From NCBI RefSeq assembly GCF_017573505.1, contig NZ_JAGEOJ010000017.1, forward strand, positions 62,001 through 126,000: a DNA stretch of 64,000 nt. Direction: 5' to 3'. Position 1 is the stretch's first letter; every line of letters starts with the position of its first letter. The DNA comes from Actinomadura barringtoniae (GTDB taxonomy: Bacteria; Actinomycetota; Actinomycetes; Streptosporangiales; Streptosporangiaceae). The translations under genes and the position numbers were made by a program. This document shows positions 35,828-43,937 of the stretch, in pieces. The notes beneath the pieces were generated by a model that made no database searches, was not told the origin of the DNA, and saw nothing but the letters and a program-made list of their open reading frames with translations.

Positions 35828-36343
35828 TCAGTCAGGGACGGCTCGGTCTATGGGGCAGTAGGGCGTTTCGCAGGACTGGTGGTCGCAGAGGCGGCAGAGG
35901 TGGCGGGCGTGGCTGCGGCCTTGGGGGAGGCGGGCCAGGACGCGTTCCAGCAGATCGGTGAGGGATTCCCGGTCGGCGGCGTCCAGGTCTTCCAGGAGTG
36001 TCTCCAGGGCGGTATGGCGGGCCGTCAGGGCTTGGGTGGCGCGGCTTGTGCCCTCGGGGGTGAGGGCCAGGGCGCGGGTGCGGTTGTCGGGGCCCGGGTT
36101 GCGGGTGACCAGGCCGTCGGCGACGAGGTTGTCCACCAGGCGGACGGTGGCGGGCTGAGAGAGGCCGAGGATCGCCCGGAGCGCCTCGATGCTGATGCCG
36201 GGTCTGGTGGCGATCGTCAGGAGGCATGCGGGGGCGCTGGCGGCGCGGCCCACGGTGCGTTCGCCCTCGGAGGCGAGCAGGTCGGCGGTGGCGAGGCCTA
36301 GGGCGCCCAGAAGGTTGGTGAGCCGCGTTTCAGACACATGCAT
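35828..36343 (-). CDS. MarR family regulator with C-terminal Cys motif
   Basis: A 171-residue winged-helix regulator: LEALRAILGLSQPATVRLVDNLVADGLVTRNPGPDNRTRALALTPEG carries the recognition helix and wing. The C-terminus adds HLCRLCDHQSCETPYCPID, a four-cysteine cluster that could bind a metal or sense redox, as seen in MarR proteins next to LysE exporters. The start ATG lies inside a palindrome only 17 nt from the divergent LysE start, so the mRNA may be leaderless. It most likely controls the LysE-type gene and itself. Confidence 0.86.
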   Translation of the reverse strand: MHVSETRLTNLLGALGLATADLLASEGERTVGRAASAPACLLTIATRPGISIEALRAILGLSQPATVRLVDNLVADGLVTRNPGPDNRTRALALTPEGTSRATQALTARHTALETLLEDLDAADRESLTDLLERVLARLPQGRSHARHLCRLCDHQSCETPYCPIDRAVPD

Positions 36344-36354
36344 AGGGTATGCAT
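36338..36354. promoter_or_regulatory. MarR operator candidate ATGCATA-GGG-TATGCAT
   Basis: Perfect 7-bp arms with a 3-nt centre, spanning the MarR start codon and lying 6 nt before the divergent LysE start. Its position would let a bound MarR dimer block transcription of both genes. Confidence 0.7.
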
Positions 36355-36359
36355 CTTTT

Positions 36360-36962
36360 ATGATTCCCTCCAACTCCCTGGCCTTTGTGGGGCTGGCCGT
36401 GTTGATCGTGATCGCCCCCGGGCCGGACTTCGCCGTGGTGATGAAGAACTGCCTGATGTACGGACGGAAGGCCGGGCTCGCCACCAGCCTGGGAGTGATG
36501 ACCAGCCTGCTGGTGCAGGGGCTCGCGGCGGCCTTCGGGGTCGCGGCCCTGGTGGTGAAGTCCGCCCCCGCGTTCAACGCCCTGAAGGTGGTGGGCGCCT
36601 GCTATCTGGCGTATCTGGGCGTGCAGGCGCTGCGGGCCGCCCGGAAGGGTGAACGGGTCCAGGGGCCTTCACGGGGCGGGCGTGGGTTCCGGCAGGGATT
36701 CCTGTCGAACATCACCAACCCGAAGGTCCTCGCGCTCTACTTCTCGTTGCTGCCGCAGTTCGCCGACTCCTTGCCGCAGGTGCTTTTTCTGGCGGCCACG
36801 CACGCGTTGATCGGGCTGGCGTGGCTGCTGGTGGTCGTGCTGGTCCTGGGGCGGCTCCGGCGTGTCTTCGAACGGTCTCGCGTACGGCGCGGGATCGAGG
36901 GCGTGACCGGCGTCGGGCTGCTGGGGCTGGGCGTCGAGCTGATCGTTATGCCGGGTCGGTGA
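36360..36962 (+). CDS. LysE family translocator
   Basis: A 200-residue membrane exporter of the LysE/RhtB superfamily. It starts LAFVGLAVLIVIAPGPDFAVVMKNCLMYGRKAGLATSLGV, the family signature with the APGPD motif. GFRQGFLSNITNPKVLALYFSLLPQF follows in the middle, with five to six helices in total. Family members export amino acids or related metabolites. It is divergent from a MarR regulator with a shared operator. It ends 58 nt before the arylformamidase-like gene, so readthrough into that gene is possible, and the kynurenine context raises the possibility of an aromatic amino acid substrate. That is speculation. Confidence 0.88.
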   Translation: MIPSNSLAFVGLAVLIVIAPGPDFAVVMKNCLMYGRKAGLATSLGVMTSLLVQGLAAAFGVAALVVKSAPAFNALKVVGACYLAYLGVQALRAARKGERVQGPSRGGRGFRQGFLSNITNPKVLALYFSLLPQFADSLPQVLFLAATHALIGLAWLLVVVLVLGRLRRVFERSRVRRGIEGVTGVGLLGLGVELIVMPGR

Positions 36963-36976
36963 TAGCAGGTATCACC
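36958..36976. promoter_or_regulatory. Inverted repeat GGTGATA-N5-TATCACC before the formamidase gene
   Basis: Perfect 7-bp arms around GCAGG. It overlaps the LysE stop codon and ends 44 nt before the hydrolase start, where an operator for that gene would be expected. A site with TATCAC also occurs at 38811 beside the LysR start. Confidence 0.5.
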
Positions 36977-37020
36977 ATCGGTATTTGCCTGCGGCGATGG
37001 CGGCGGCAAGGCTGGGCCAT

Positions 37021-37887
37021 ATGGACGCTTCGGTTGAGGACTGGCCAGGTCGGGGGCTCTCTGATGAGGAACTGGACATCGCCTACAACGTGCGCCGCAA
37101 GGCGGGGGAGGAACTGTTCGCCGAGCTGATGGTCCGCTACCGGGCCGAGTCGGACAAGGCCGTGGACGGGCTGGCCGGGTCCGCGGGGGTGGTCTACGAC
37201 CGCAGCGGCGAACGGCTGGACGTCTGGGGGACCGGCAAGCGGCCCCGGCCGGTGTTCATGTTCGTTCACGGGGGTTACTGGAAGGCGCTGTCGCGGGCGG
37301 ACTCGGGGTTCATGGCCCGGATGCTGGACGACCAGGGCGTCGCGACCGTGGTGCCCGACTACACGCTGGCGCCCGGCGCGACCCTGGAGGAGATCGTCCG
37401 GCAGGTGCGCGCTGCGGTGGCGTGGGTCTACACGAACGGGGCCGAGCACGGCCTCGATCCCGAACGGATCGTGATCGGCGGCAGCTCGGCCGGCGGGCAC
37501 CTGACCGGGATGACGATGCTGAGCGGCTGGCAGGAGGAGCTCGGCCTGCCCGAGGACGTGGTCAAGGCGGCCATGCCGTTCAGCGGGCTGTTCGACATCC
37601 GGCCGCTGACGCGCGTCTATGTGAACGAGTGGCTGGGCCTTGACGTGAAGCGGGCGGCCACGCTGAGCCCGGAGCTGCTGGAGGCCGAGCGCCGGTTCCC
37701 GACCGTGATCGCGGTGGCTGAGGGCGACGGCGCCGGTTTCGTCGAGCAGTCGCGCAGGTTCCAGGCCCACTGGGGCGGGGAGCTGGCGGTCGTTCCAGAG
37801 CGGAACCACTTCGACGTGGTGCTCGACCTGGCCGATCCGAAGTCGGCCGTGAGCCGCAAGCTGCTGGGGCTCATTCGCTCGGTTTGA
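37021..37887 (+). CDS. kynB: Alpha/beta hydrolase, probable arylformamidase (kynurenine formamidase)
   Basis: A 288-residue alpha/beta hydrolase. His83-Gly-Gly-Tyr-Trp is the oxyanion-hole motif characteristic of eukaryote-type kynurenine formamidases, Ser156 in GSSAGGH is the nucleophile, and His263 in NHFDVV completes the triad. YNVRRKAG near residue 22 resembles the N-terminal YN-R signature of the same family. Reaction: N-formyl-L-kynurenine to L-kynurenine and formate. The adjacent LysR gene and the kynureninase/aminomuconate operon support this role. The symbol is functional; the fold differs from classical bacterial metal-dependent KynB. Earlier starts at 36985 or 36997 are possible. 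Confidence 0.75.
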   Translation: MDASVEDWPGRGLSDEELDIAYNVRRKAGEELFAELMVRYRAESDKAVDGLAGSAGVVYDRSGERLDVWGTGKRPRPVFMFVHGGYWKALSRADSGFMARMLDDQGVATVVPDYTLAPGATLEEIVRQVRAAVAWVYTNGAEHGLDPERIVIGGSSAGGHLTGMTMLSGWQEELGLPEDVVKAAMPFSGLFDIRPLTRVYVNEWLGLDVKRAATLSPELLEAERRFPTVIAVAEGDGAGFVEQSRRFQAHWGGELAVVPERNHFDVVLDLADPKSAVSRKLLGLIRSV

Positions 37888-38800
37888 GCTCCGCCGCCCT
37901 CGCCCGCAGGTGGTCCAGCATCAGGCGGGCCGAGGGCGTGAGCGGGCGGCGGTCGGGGAGCGTCACCCCCACCTGCCGGCGGACCGGTTCCAGCGGAACG
38001 GGGAGCGGCTCCAGTTCCTCGTCGGTCATCGCGACCAGCTCGGGCAGCGCGGCGATCATGTCGGCGTCGCGGACCAGGGTACGAACGGTCAGGATCGAGG
38101 TGCACTCGACCAGGTTGGCGGGCAGCGACAGGCCGTCCCGGCGGAAGATCTGCTCCAGCTCCTGGCGCAGCGCGGTCTGCTCCAGGGGCAGCACCCACGG
38201 GTAGTCCATGAGGTCTTCGAGCGTGAGACCCGGGCGCCGGGCGGGGTGATCGCGGCGGGCGACCAGGCGGACCGGCTCGGCGTACAGGGTGATCTGCCGC
38301 AGGCCGTGCAGGTCCTCGATCGGGTTCAGGCGCCCGAGGATGAGGTCGATCTCGCCGTCCAGCAGGCGCGGCGCCTGGGCGTCGAACGTGGCCTCCTGAA
38401 CGATCACGGTGATGCCGGGCCGCTCGCGCTTGAGGGTGGCGATCGCGCGGGGGAGCAGTACGTTCGAGCCCGCCAGCAGGGTCCCGATGGTGACCGTGCC
38501 GACCTCGCCGTCGGCGAGCCCGGAGATCCGTTCGCCCGCTCGGCGCAGCTCGGCCAGCACGGCGCGCGCGTGCTCGATGAACGCCTCGCCGAACAGCGTG
38601 GGCGTCATGCCGCGCGGGCCCCGGCTGAACAGCTCCACGCCGAGGACGTGCTCGACCTCGCGCAGGCTGCGGGTCACGGCGGGCTGGGCCAGGTGCAGGT
38701 GCTCGGCGGCCCTCAGCACGCTGCCCTCGTCGGCGATGGCGACCACCAGCACCAGGTGCCGGAGCTTCAGCCGCCCGTTGAGCAGGTCGATTGCGCGCAT
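37871..38800 (-). CDS. LysR family regulator of the aminomuconate operon
   Basis: A 309-residue LysR protein. The N-terminal winged helix is LVLVVAIADEGSVLRAAEHLHLAQPAVTRSLREVEHVLGVELF, followed by RGMTPTLFGEAF, a linker helix and the two-lobed inducer domain (GTLLAGSNVLLPRAI, DGEIDLILGR). It is close to the GbpR/PcaQ-like group that senses aromatic catabolites. It is divergent from the nine-gene operon starting at 38912 and its 3' end overlaps the formamidase-like gene by 17 nt. The likely job is activation of that operon by a pathway intermediate, like NbaR in the Pseudomonas 2-nitrobenzoate cluster. Confidence 0.87.
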   Translation of the reverse strand: MRAIDLLNGRLKLRHLVLVVAIADEGSVLRAAEHLHLAQPAVTRSLREVEHVLGVELFSRGPRGMTPTLFGEAFIEHARAVLAELRRAGERISGLADGEVGTVTIGTLLAGSNVLLPRAIATLKRERPGITVIVQEATFDAQAPRLLDGEIDLILGRLNPIEDLHGLRQITLYAEPVRLVARRDHPARRPGLTLEDLMDYPWVLPLEQTALRQELEQIFRRDGLSLPANLVECTSILTVRTLVRDADMIAALPELVAMTDEELEPLPVPLEPVRRQVGVTLPDRRPLTPSARLMLDHLRARAAELKPSE

Positions 38801-38911
38801 GCCGTCTTCCTATCACGAAAAAGTCATAGCGGACGGGTCGATCGGTATTGGTCGGGCATAGCTAGATGGAGCATCATCGCAGATAGACCACCGAATGAGG
38901 AGGACACAGGC
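38801..38911. promoter_or_regulatory. Divergent promoter region of LysR gene and aminomuconate operon
   Basis: This 111-nt segment is more A+T-rich than its surroundings. TAT(38811-38813)-N12-ATA(38826-38828) is a loose LysR-type dyad close to the LysR start, and further ATAG and ATAGC words follow towards the operon. GAGGAGGA just before 38912 is a strong ribosome site for the first operon gene. Exact promoter boxes cannot be fixed. Confidence 0.45.
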
Positions 38912-40348
38912 ATGAAGGCGGAGCACTACGTCGGCGGCGCGTTCCGTTCGGACGGCTCGGCCTTTCCGCTGGTCGATCCGGTGACCGGCACCGAGTCCGG
39001 CGCGGTGCCCGAGGCGACCCGCGAGATCGTCGACGAGGCCGTGCGGGCCGGGCGCGCGGCCCTGGACGGCGAGTGGGGCGCGGCCACCACCGAGGAGCGC
39101 GCGGCGGCGCTGCGGCGGATCGCCGACGGCATCCAGGCCCGGTTCGAGGAGTTCGTGGACGCCGAGGTCGCCGACACCGGCAAGCCCCGCGCCCTGGCCG
39201 AGACCGTGGACATCCCCCGCGCCATCGGCAACTTCCGCGCCTACGCCGACCTGCTCTACGGGCGGCCGGAACGGGCCTACACCACGGCCGTCCCCGGCTG
39301 GAGCGGCGGCACCGGCCAGGCACTCAACTACACCGTCCGCCGCCCGCTCGGCGTCGTCGCGATCATCTCGCCGTGGAACCTCCCGCTCCTCCTGCTGACC
39401 TGGAAGGTGGCCCCGGCGCTGGCCGCGGGCAACGCCGTCATCGCCAAGCCGTCCGAGGAGACCCCCTCCACCGCCACCCTGCTGGCCTCGGTGATGCACG
39501 AGGCCGGGCTGCCCGCCGGGGCGTTCAACCTGGTCCACGGGCACGGCGCGGGCGCGGCCGGGGAGTTCCTCACCGGGCACGAGGGCGTGGACGCGATCGC
39601 CTTCACCGGGGAGTCGGCGACCGGCGCCGCGATCATGCGCAACGCCGCCGACCACGTCACGCCGCTCTCCTTCGAGCTCGGCGGCAAGAACCCCGCCCTG
39701 GTCTTCGCCGACGCCGACCTCGAGGCGGCCGTCGACGGCACGGTGCGCTCCTCGTTCACCCACTCCGGCCAGATCTGCCTGTGCACCGAACGCGTCTATG
39801 TGCAGCGCGCGGTCTTCGAGGAGTTCGTCGCGGCCCTCGCCGAGAAGACGCGGACGCTGACCGGCTACGGGCCGATGATCTCCGCCGGGCACCGCGACAA
39901 GGTCCTGTCGTACTACCGGCTCGCCGCCGACGAGGGCGCGACGGTCGTCACCGGCGGCGGCGTGCCGGTCTTCGGCGACGAACGCGACGCCGGCTTCTAC
40001 GTCGAGCCGACCGTGCTCACCGGGCTCCCCGAGACCGCACGGACCGTACGCGAGGAGATCTTCGGGCCGGTCTGTCACGTCGCGCCGTTCGACACCGAGG
40101 AGGAAGCGGTCCGGCTGGCCAACGACAGCCCGTACGGCCTGGCCTCCACGGTGTGGACCCGCGACCTGTCCCGGGCGCACCGGGTGGCGCCGCGGATCGA
40201 GACCGGGATCGTGTGGGTGAACTGCTGGAACCTGCGCGACCTGCGCACTCCGTTCGGCGGGGTCAAGGCTTCCGGGATCGGCCGCGAGGGCGGAGAGTAC
40301 TCCCTGGACTTCTTCTCCGAGCCCGTCAACGTCTGCATCCAGATCTGA
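38912..40348 (+). CDS. nbaE: 2-aminomuconate 6-semialdehyde dehydrogenase
   Basis: A 478-residue NAD-dependent aldehyde dehydrogenase. SPWNLPLLLLTWKVAPALAAGN is the active-site Asn region, Glu255 in FELGGKNP is the general base, and Cys289 in SGQICLCTERVYV is the nucleophile. These wordings match 2-aminomuconic and 2-hydroxymuconic semialdehyde dehydrogenases. It oxidises the product of the ACMS decarboxylase encoded downstream to 2-aminomuconate. It is the first gene of a nine-gene operon. KTRTLTGYGPMISAGH looks about ten residues shorter than the usual GDPxDPxTxxGP loop, a small surface deletion. Confidence 0.87.
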   Translation: MKAEHYVGGAFRSDGSAFPLVDPVTGTESGAVPEATREIVDEAVRAGRAALDGEWGAATTEERAAALRRIADGIQARFEEFVDAEVADTGKPRALAETVDIPRAIGNFRAYADLLYGRPERAYTTAVPGWSGGTGQALNYTVRRPLGVVAIISPWNLPLLLLTWKVAPALAAGNAVIAKPSEETPSTATLLASVMHEAGLPAGAFNLVHGHGAGAAGEFLTGHEGVDAIAFTGESATGAAIMRNAADHVTPLSFELGGKNPALVFADADLEAAVDGTVRSSFTHSGQICLCTERVYVQRAVFEEFVAALAEKTRTLTGYGPMISAGHRDKVLSYYRLAADEGATVVTGGGVPVFGDERDAGFYVEPTVLTGLPETARTVREEIFGPVCHVAPFDTEEEAVRLANDSPYGLASTVWTRDLSRAHRVAPRIETGIVWVNCWNLRDLRTPFGGVKASGIGREGGEYSLDFFSEPVNVCIQI

Positions 40349-40359
40349 AAGCGACTTCC

Positions 40360-41154
40360 GTGACCCACACGCAATCCGTTCTCGACGCCGCCGCCGAACG
40401 CATCCTCGGCGCCTACGCCTCCGGCGTGCCGTGCGAGCCCGTCCGCGACCTGATCAACGGCGCTGGCGCCGCATACGCCGTCCAGGAGCGCGTCACCAAG
40501 CGGTGGACCGCCGACGGCCGCCGCATCACCGGCCGCAAGGTCGGCCTGACCTCGGCCGCCGTGCAGGCGCAGCTGGGCGTCGACAGCCCCGACTTCGGCG
40601 TGCTGTTCGCTGACATGGCCGTGCCGGACGGCGGCGAGATCCCCGCCGGGACCGTCATGCAGGTGCGGGCCGAGGCCGAGGTCGCGCTGGTCCTGGAGGA
40701 CGAGCTGACGCACGAACGGCACACCGCGGCCGACCTGATCCGCGCCGTCGCGTTCGCCCTCCCCGCCATCGAGGTCGTCGGCAGCCGCATCCGCGACTGG
40801 GACATCACGCTCGCCGACACCGTCGCCGACAACGCCTCCTCGGGCATGTACGTGCTGGGCAACCGGCCCGCCAAGCTCACCGACCTCGACCTTCGCCTGT
40901 GCGGGATGGTGATGGAACGCCGCGGCGAGCAGGTGTCCACGGGTACCGGTGCCGCCTGCCTCGGCCACCCGCTGAACGCCGCGCTCTGGCTGGCCGACAC
41001 CGCCGTACGGCTCGGACGCCCCCTGCGCGCGGGCGACACCATCCTCACCGGCGCGCTCGGCCCGATGTTCACACCCGACCCCGGCGACGTGCTGGAGGCG
41101 CGCATCGAGGGGCTCGGCGACGTCCGCGTGGCGTTCGGCAAGGAAGAGGGGTGA
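40360..41154 (+). CDS. nbaH: 2-oxopent-4-enoate hydratase
   Basis: A 264-residue metal-dependent hydratase of the fumarylacetoacetate-hydrolase-like fold (MhpD/DmpE group). Key stretches are GRKVGLTS, VRAEAEVALVLE with metal-binding acidic residues, PAIEVVGSRIRDWDITLADTVADNASSG, and TGTGAACLGHPLNAALWLA. Reaction: 2-oxopent-4-enoate plus water to 4-hydroxy-2-oxovalerate. It starts at GTG 11 nt after the dehydrogenase and is followed 5 nt later by the decarboxylase, with which it usually forms a complex in meta-cleavage pathways. It is the longer of two paralogous folds in the operon. Confidence 0.87.
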   Translation: MTHTQSVLDAAAERILGAYASGVPCEPVRDLINGAGAAYAVQERVTKRWTADGRRITGRKVGLTSAAVQAQLGVDSPDFGVLFADMAVPDGGEIPAGTVMQVRAEAEVALVLEDELTHERHTAADLIRAVAFALPAIEVVGSRIRDWDITLADTVADNASSGMYVLGNRPAKLTDLDLRLCGMVMERRGEQVSTGTGAACLGHPLNAALWLADTAVRLGRPLRAGDTILTGALGPMFTPDPGDVLEARIEGLGDVRVAFGKEEG

Positions 41155-41159
41155 ACGGG

Positions 41160-41876
41160 ATGACTGACATCACCGCACTCGCCGAGGCGCTCGACGCCGC
41201 CACCCGCGAGGGCCGCGCCGTCGGCAGGCTCACCGACAAGGAGCCGTTCGACGTCGCCACCGCCTACCGGATCCAGCGCGCCGGGATCGCCCTGCGCGAG
41301 GCGCGCGGCGAGCAGCGCATCGGCGTGAAGATGGGCTTCACCTCCCGCGCCAAGATGATCCAGATGGGCGTCGACGACGTCATCTGGGGGCTGCTCACCG
41401 ACGCGATGCACATCGAGTCGACGCTCGACCTCACCGGCCTGATCCACCCGCGGATCGAGCCCGAGATCGCCTTCCTGATCGGCGAGGAGTCCTACAAGGT
41501 CGCGGTCGGCTTCGAGGTGCTCGACTCGCGCTACGAGGACTTCAAGTTCACCCTGCCGGACGTGATCGCCGACAACGCCTCGGCGGCCGGGTTCGGCTTC
41601 GGCACCTGGCATGACCCCCGCGACCTCGCCAACATCGGGCTGGTCATGGAGATCGACGGCCGGGTCGTGCAGACCGGCTCGTCCGCCGCGATCCTCGGCG
41701 ACCCGATCCGCTCCCTGCGTGCCGCCGAACGCCTCGCTCGCGAGGCCGGGATGCCGCTCACGCCGGGCGCGATCGTCCTCGCGGGCGCCGCGACCGCCGC
41801 CGTCCCGCTCCCCGCGAACGCGCACGTCCGCGTCCTCGGCGCGGGCCTGGGCAGCGTGGAGGTGACCACGAAATGA
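41160..41876 (+). CDS. nbaG: 4-oxalocrotonate decarboxylase
   Basis: A 238-residue paralogue of the hydratase (DmpH/NbaG group). GVKMGFTSRAKMIQMGVDDVIWGLL, HPRIEPEIAFLIG with metal-ligand glutamates, VLDSRYEDFKFTLPDVIADNASAAGF and TGSSAAILGDPIRSL are diagnostic. Reaction: 4-oxalocrotonate (2-oxohex-3-enedioate) to 2-oxopent-4-enoate and CO2. I chose the ATG with GAAGAGGGG eight bases upstream rather than an in-frame GTG three codons earlier. The stop overlaps the next start by 4 nt. It should work as a complex with the preceding hydratase. Confidence 0.87.
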   Translation: MTDITALAEALDAATREGRAVGRLTDKEPFDVATAYRIQRAGIALREARGEQRIGVKMGFTSRAKMIQMGVDDVIWGLLTDAMHIESTLDLTGLIHPRIEPEIAFLIGEESYKVAVGFEVLDSRYEDFKFTLPDVIADNASAAGFGFGTWHDPRDLANIGLVMEIDGRVVQTGSSAAILGDPIRSLRAAERLAREAGMPLTPGAIVLAGAATAAVPLPANAHVRVLGAGLGSVEVTTK

Positions 41877-42301
41877 CCGACGGCATAACCGTCGACGGCA
41901 AGGCCAAGCCGCGCGGCCGCTTCCCGCACGTCAAGCGGGCGGGCGACCTCGTCTACGTGTCGGGCACCAGCTCGCGCCGCCCGGACGGCACGTTCGCCGG
42001 GGCGAGCGCCGACCCGATGGGCGTCACCGACCTCGACGTCCGCGAGCAGACCCGCGCCGTCATCGAGAACATCGGCGACCTGCTCAAGGCCGCCGGGGGA
42101 GACCTGTCCGACCTCGTGAACGTCACCACCTACCTGGTGAACATGAACGACTTCGGCGGCTACAACGAGGTCTACGCCGAGTACTTCGACGAGACCGGGC
42201 CGGCGCGCACCACCGTCGCCGTCCACCAGCTGCCGCACCCGCACCTGCTCATCGAGATCTCGTGCGTGGCCTACATCCCCATAAAGGAGAGGCAGTCATG
42301 A
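41873..42301 (+). CDS. nbaF: 2-aminomuconate deaminase (RidA family)
   Basis: A 142-residue RidA/YjgF-fold enzyme. GKAKPRGRFPHVKRAGDLVYVSGTSSRRPDGTFAG, then EQTRAVIENIGDLLKAAGGDLSDLVNVTTYLVNMNDF and ARTTVAVHQLPHPHLLIEISCVAYIP match 2-aminomuconate deaminases such as AmnD/NbaF rather than general RidA, although RidA-like imine hydrolysis is a caveat. It converts 2-aminomuconate to 4-oxalocrotonate and ammonia. Overlaps of 4 nt on both sides make it part of a tight operon, between the decarboxylase that uses its product and the ring-cleavage dioxygenase. Confidence 0.85.
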   Translation: MTDGITVDGKAKPRGRFPHVKRAGDLVYVSGTSSRRPDGTFAGASADPMGVTDLDVREQTRAVIENIGDLLKAAGGDLSDLVNVTTYLVNMNDFGGYNEVYAEYFDETGPARTTVAVHQLPHPHLLIEISCVAYIPIKERQS

Positions 42302-42876
42302 CCCTGCCACAGCTCATCCACGGGCAGCCGTTCAACTTCTCGAAGTGGATCGACGAGCACCGCGACCTGCTGAAGCCGCCGGTCGGCAACAAGCAGGTGT
42401 TCGAGGACGCCGGCCTCATCGTGATGGTCGTCGGCGGCCCGAACCAGCGCACCGACTTCCACGACGACCCGACCGAGGAGTTCTTCTACCAGCTGAAGGG
42501 CAACATGGTCCTGCGCGTCATGGAGGAGGAGGGCAAGCCGCACCGCGACGTGCAGATCAACGAGGGCGACGTGTTCCTGCTGCCGCCGCACGTGCGCCAC
42601 TCGCCGCAGCGCCCTGAGCAGGGCTCGGTCGGCCTGGTCGTCGAGGTGTCCCGGCCCGAGGGGCTGCGGGAGGCGTTCGAGTGGTACTGCATGGACTGCC
42701 ACCACCTTGTCCACCGCGCCGAACTGCAGGTCCGCTCGATCGTTGACGACCTGCCGCCCACGTTCCAGAAGTTCTACGACGGCGACCGCACGTGCCCGAA
42801 CTGCGGCGCGGTCCACCCCGGCAAGGACTGGCCGGCGGATCTCCGCCCGCAGACGAAGGCACGCGGCACGGAATGA
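42298..42876 (+). CDS. nbaC: 3-hydroxyanthranilate 3,4-dioxygenase
   Basis: A 192-residue cupin that cleaves the ring of 3-hydroxyanthranilate with O2 to give 2-amino-3-carboxymuconate 6-semialdehyde. Arg51, His55, Glu61, His101 and Arg105 occupy the known substrate and Fe(II) positions (QRTDFHDDPTEEFFYQ, HSPQRP). The bacterial-type second iron site is present as CMDC and CPNC near the C-terminus. The ribosome site AAAGGAGAGG is the strongest in the operon. The start overlaps the deaminase stop and the stop overlaps the decarboxylase start. Assignment is secure from motifs. Confidence 0.94.
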   Translation: MTLPQLIHGQPFNFSKWIDEHRDLLKPPVGNKQVFEDAGLIVMVVGGPNQRTDFHDDPTEEFFYQLKGNMVLRVMEEEGKPHRDVQINEGDVFLLPPHVRHSPQRPEQGSVGLVVEVSRPEGLREAFEWYCMDCHHLVHRAELQVRSIVDDLPPTFQKFYDGDRTCPNCGAVHPGKDWPADLRPQTKARGTE

Positions 42877-43937
42877 CCCTCACCGACGAAATCGGCCCGG
42901 CGGGTGCGGGGGGTCGCCCCCCCTCGGGCAACAACGTAATCGACGTCCATGCCCATGTCTTCCCCCTGATCTCCCGTGCCGAGGGCCGGGTGCTGGCGGA
43001 CGAGGGCGAGCCGTGGCTGCGCGAGAACGGCGACGGCACCGGCATGATGATGAGCGGCGACGCCGAGTACCGGCCCGTCGCCGCGGAGCTGTGGGACCCG
43101 GCGGCACGGCTGGCCGCGATGGATCGTTCCGGCGTGGACGTCCAGGCGGTCTCCTCCACCCCGCTGATGTTCGGGTACGAGGCCGAGCCCGAGCGCGCGG
43201 CGGACTGGTGCGAGCTGGTCAACGACCGGATCCTCGCCTACGCCTCGCACGCGCCGCAGCGGCTCCTGCCGCTCTGCCAGGTCCCGCTGCAGGACACCGG
43301 GCTCGCCTCCGCCGCGGTCACCAAGGCCAAGGCGGCCGGGCACCGCGGCGTGCACATCGGCAACCACGTCGGCACGCGCTACCCCGACGACGACGCGATC
43401 GTGGAGTTCCTCGCGCACTGCGCCGAGGAGGGCATGCCGGTGCTCGTGCACCCGTGGGACATGTTCGGCGAGGAGCGCATGGGCGGCCGGTACATGCTGC
43501 CGTGGCTGGTCGGCATGGCCGCGGAGACGCAGCTGTCGATCCTGTCGATGATGCTGGGCGGCGCGTTCGAACGCCTGCCGGGCTCGCTGAAGCTGTGCTT
43601 CTGCCACGGCGGCGGCAGCTTCGCCTACCTGCTCGGCCGCGCCGACAACGCCTGGCGCAACCGCGACATCGTCCGCCGCGACTCCCCGAAGCCCCCGTCG
43701 GCCTACACCGACCGCTTCTACGTCGACTCGGCCGTGTTCGACCCGCGGGCGCTGCGGCTGCTGGTCGAGGTCATGGGCCCCGAACGGGTCATGCTCGGCA
43801 CCGACTTCCCCTTCCCGCTCGGCGAGCTGGAGCCCGGCTCGACGATCCGCGCGTGCGACGCGCTGAGCGACGCCGAGTGCGCCGCGCTGCTGGGCGGCAA
43901 CGCCCGCCGCTTCTTTGACTTGGAGACAGCCCGATGA
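42873..43937 (+). CDS. nbaD: 2-amino-3-carboxymuconate 6-semialdehyde decarboxylase (ACMSD)
   Basis: A 354-residue Zn-dependent amidohydrolase-fold decarboxylase. The HxH metal motif is in VIDVHAHVFPL, the third histidine in GMPVLVHPWDMFG, the active-site region is CFCHGGGSFAYLLGRADNAW, and the metal Asp is in MLGTDFPFPLGE. These match ACMSD from Pseudomonas and human. It takes the dioxygenase product to 2-aminomuconate 6-semialdehyde and so diverts the pathway away from quinolinate and NAD. It overlaps both neighbours by 4 nt. A 20-residue glycine/proline-rich N-terminus precedes the barrel. Confidence 0.92.
   Translation: MTLTDEIGPAGAGGRPPSGNNVIDVHAHVFPLISRAEGRVLADEGEPWLRENGDGTGMMMSGDAEYRPVAAELWDPAARLAAMDRSGVDVQAVSSTPLMFGYEAEPERAADWCELVNDRILAYASHAPQRLLPLCQVPLQDTGLASAAVTKAKAAGHRGVHIGNHVGTRYPDDDAIVEFLAHCAEEGMPVLVHPWDMFGEERMGGRYMLPWLVGMAAETQLSILSMMLGGAFERLPGSLKLCFCHGGGSFAYLLGRADNAWRNRDIVRRDSPKPPSAYTDRFYVDSAVFDPRALRLLVEVMGPERVMLGTDFPFPLGELEPGSTIRACDALSDAECAALLGGNARRFFDLETAR

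Noticed and set aside
35823..35837. CCTGA-TTCAG-TCAGG as a bidirectional terminator between the response regulator and MarR genes
   Set aside because: Five-bp stem is too weak and no T-run follows; more simply explained by the slippage repeat there.
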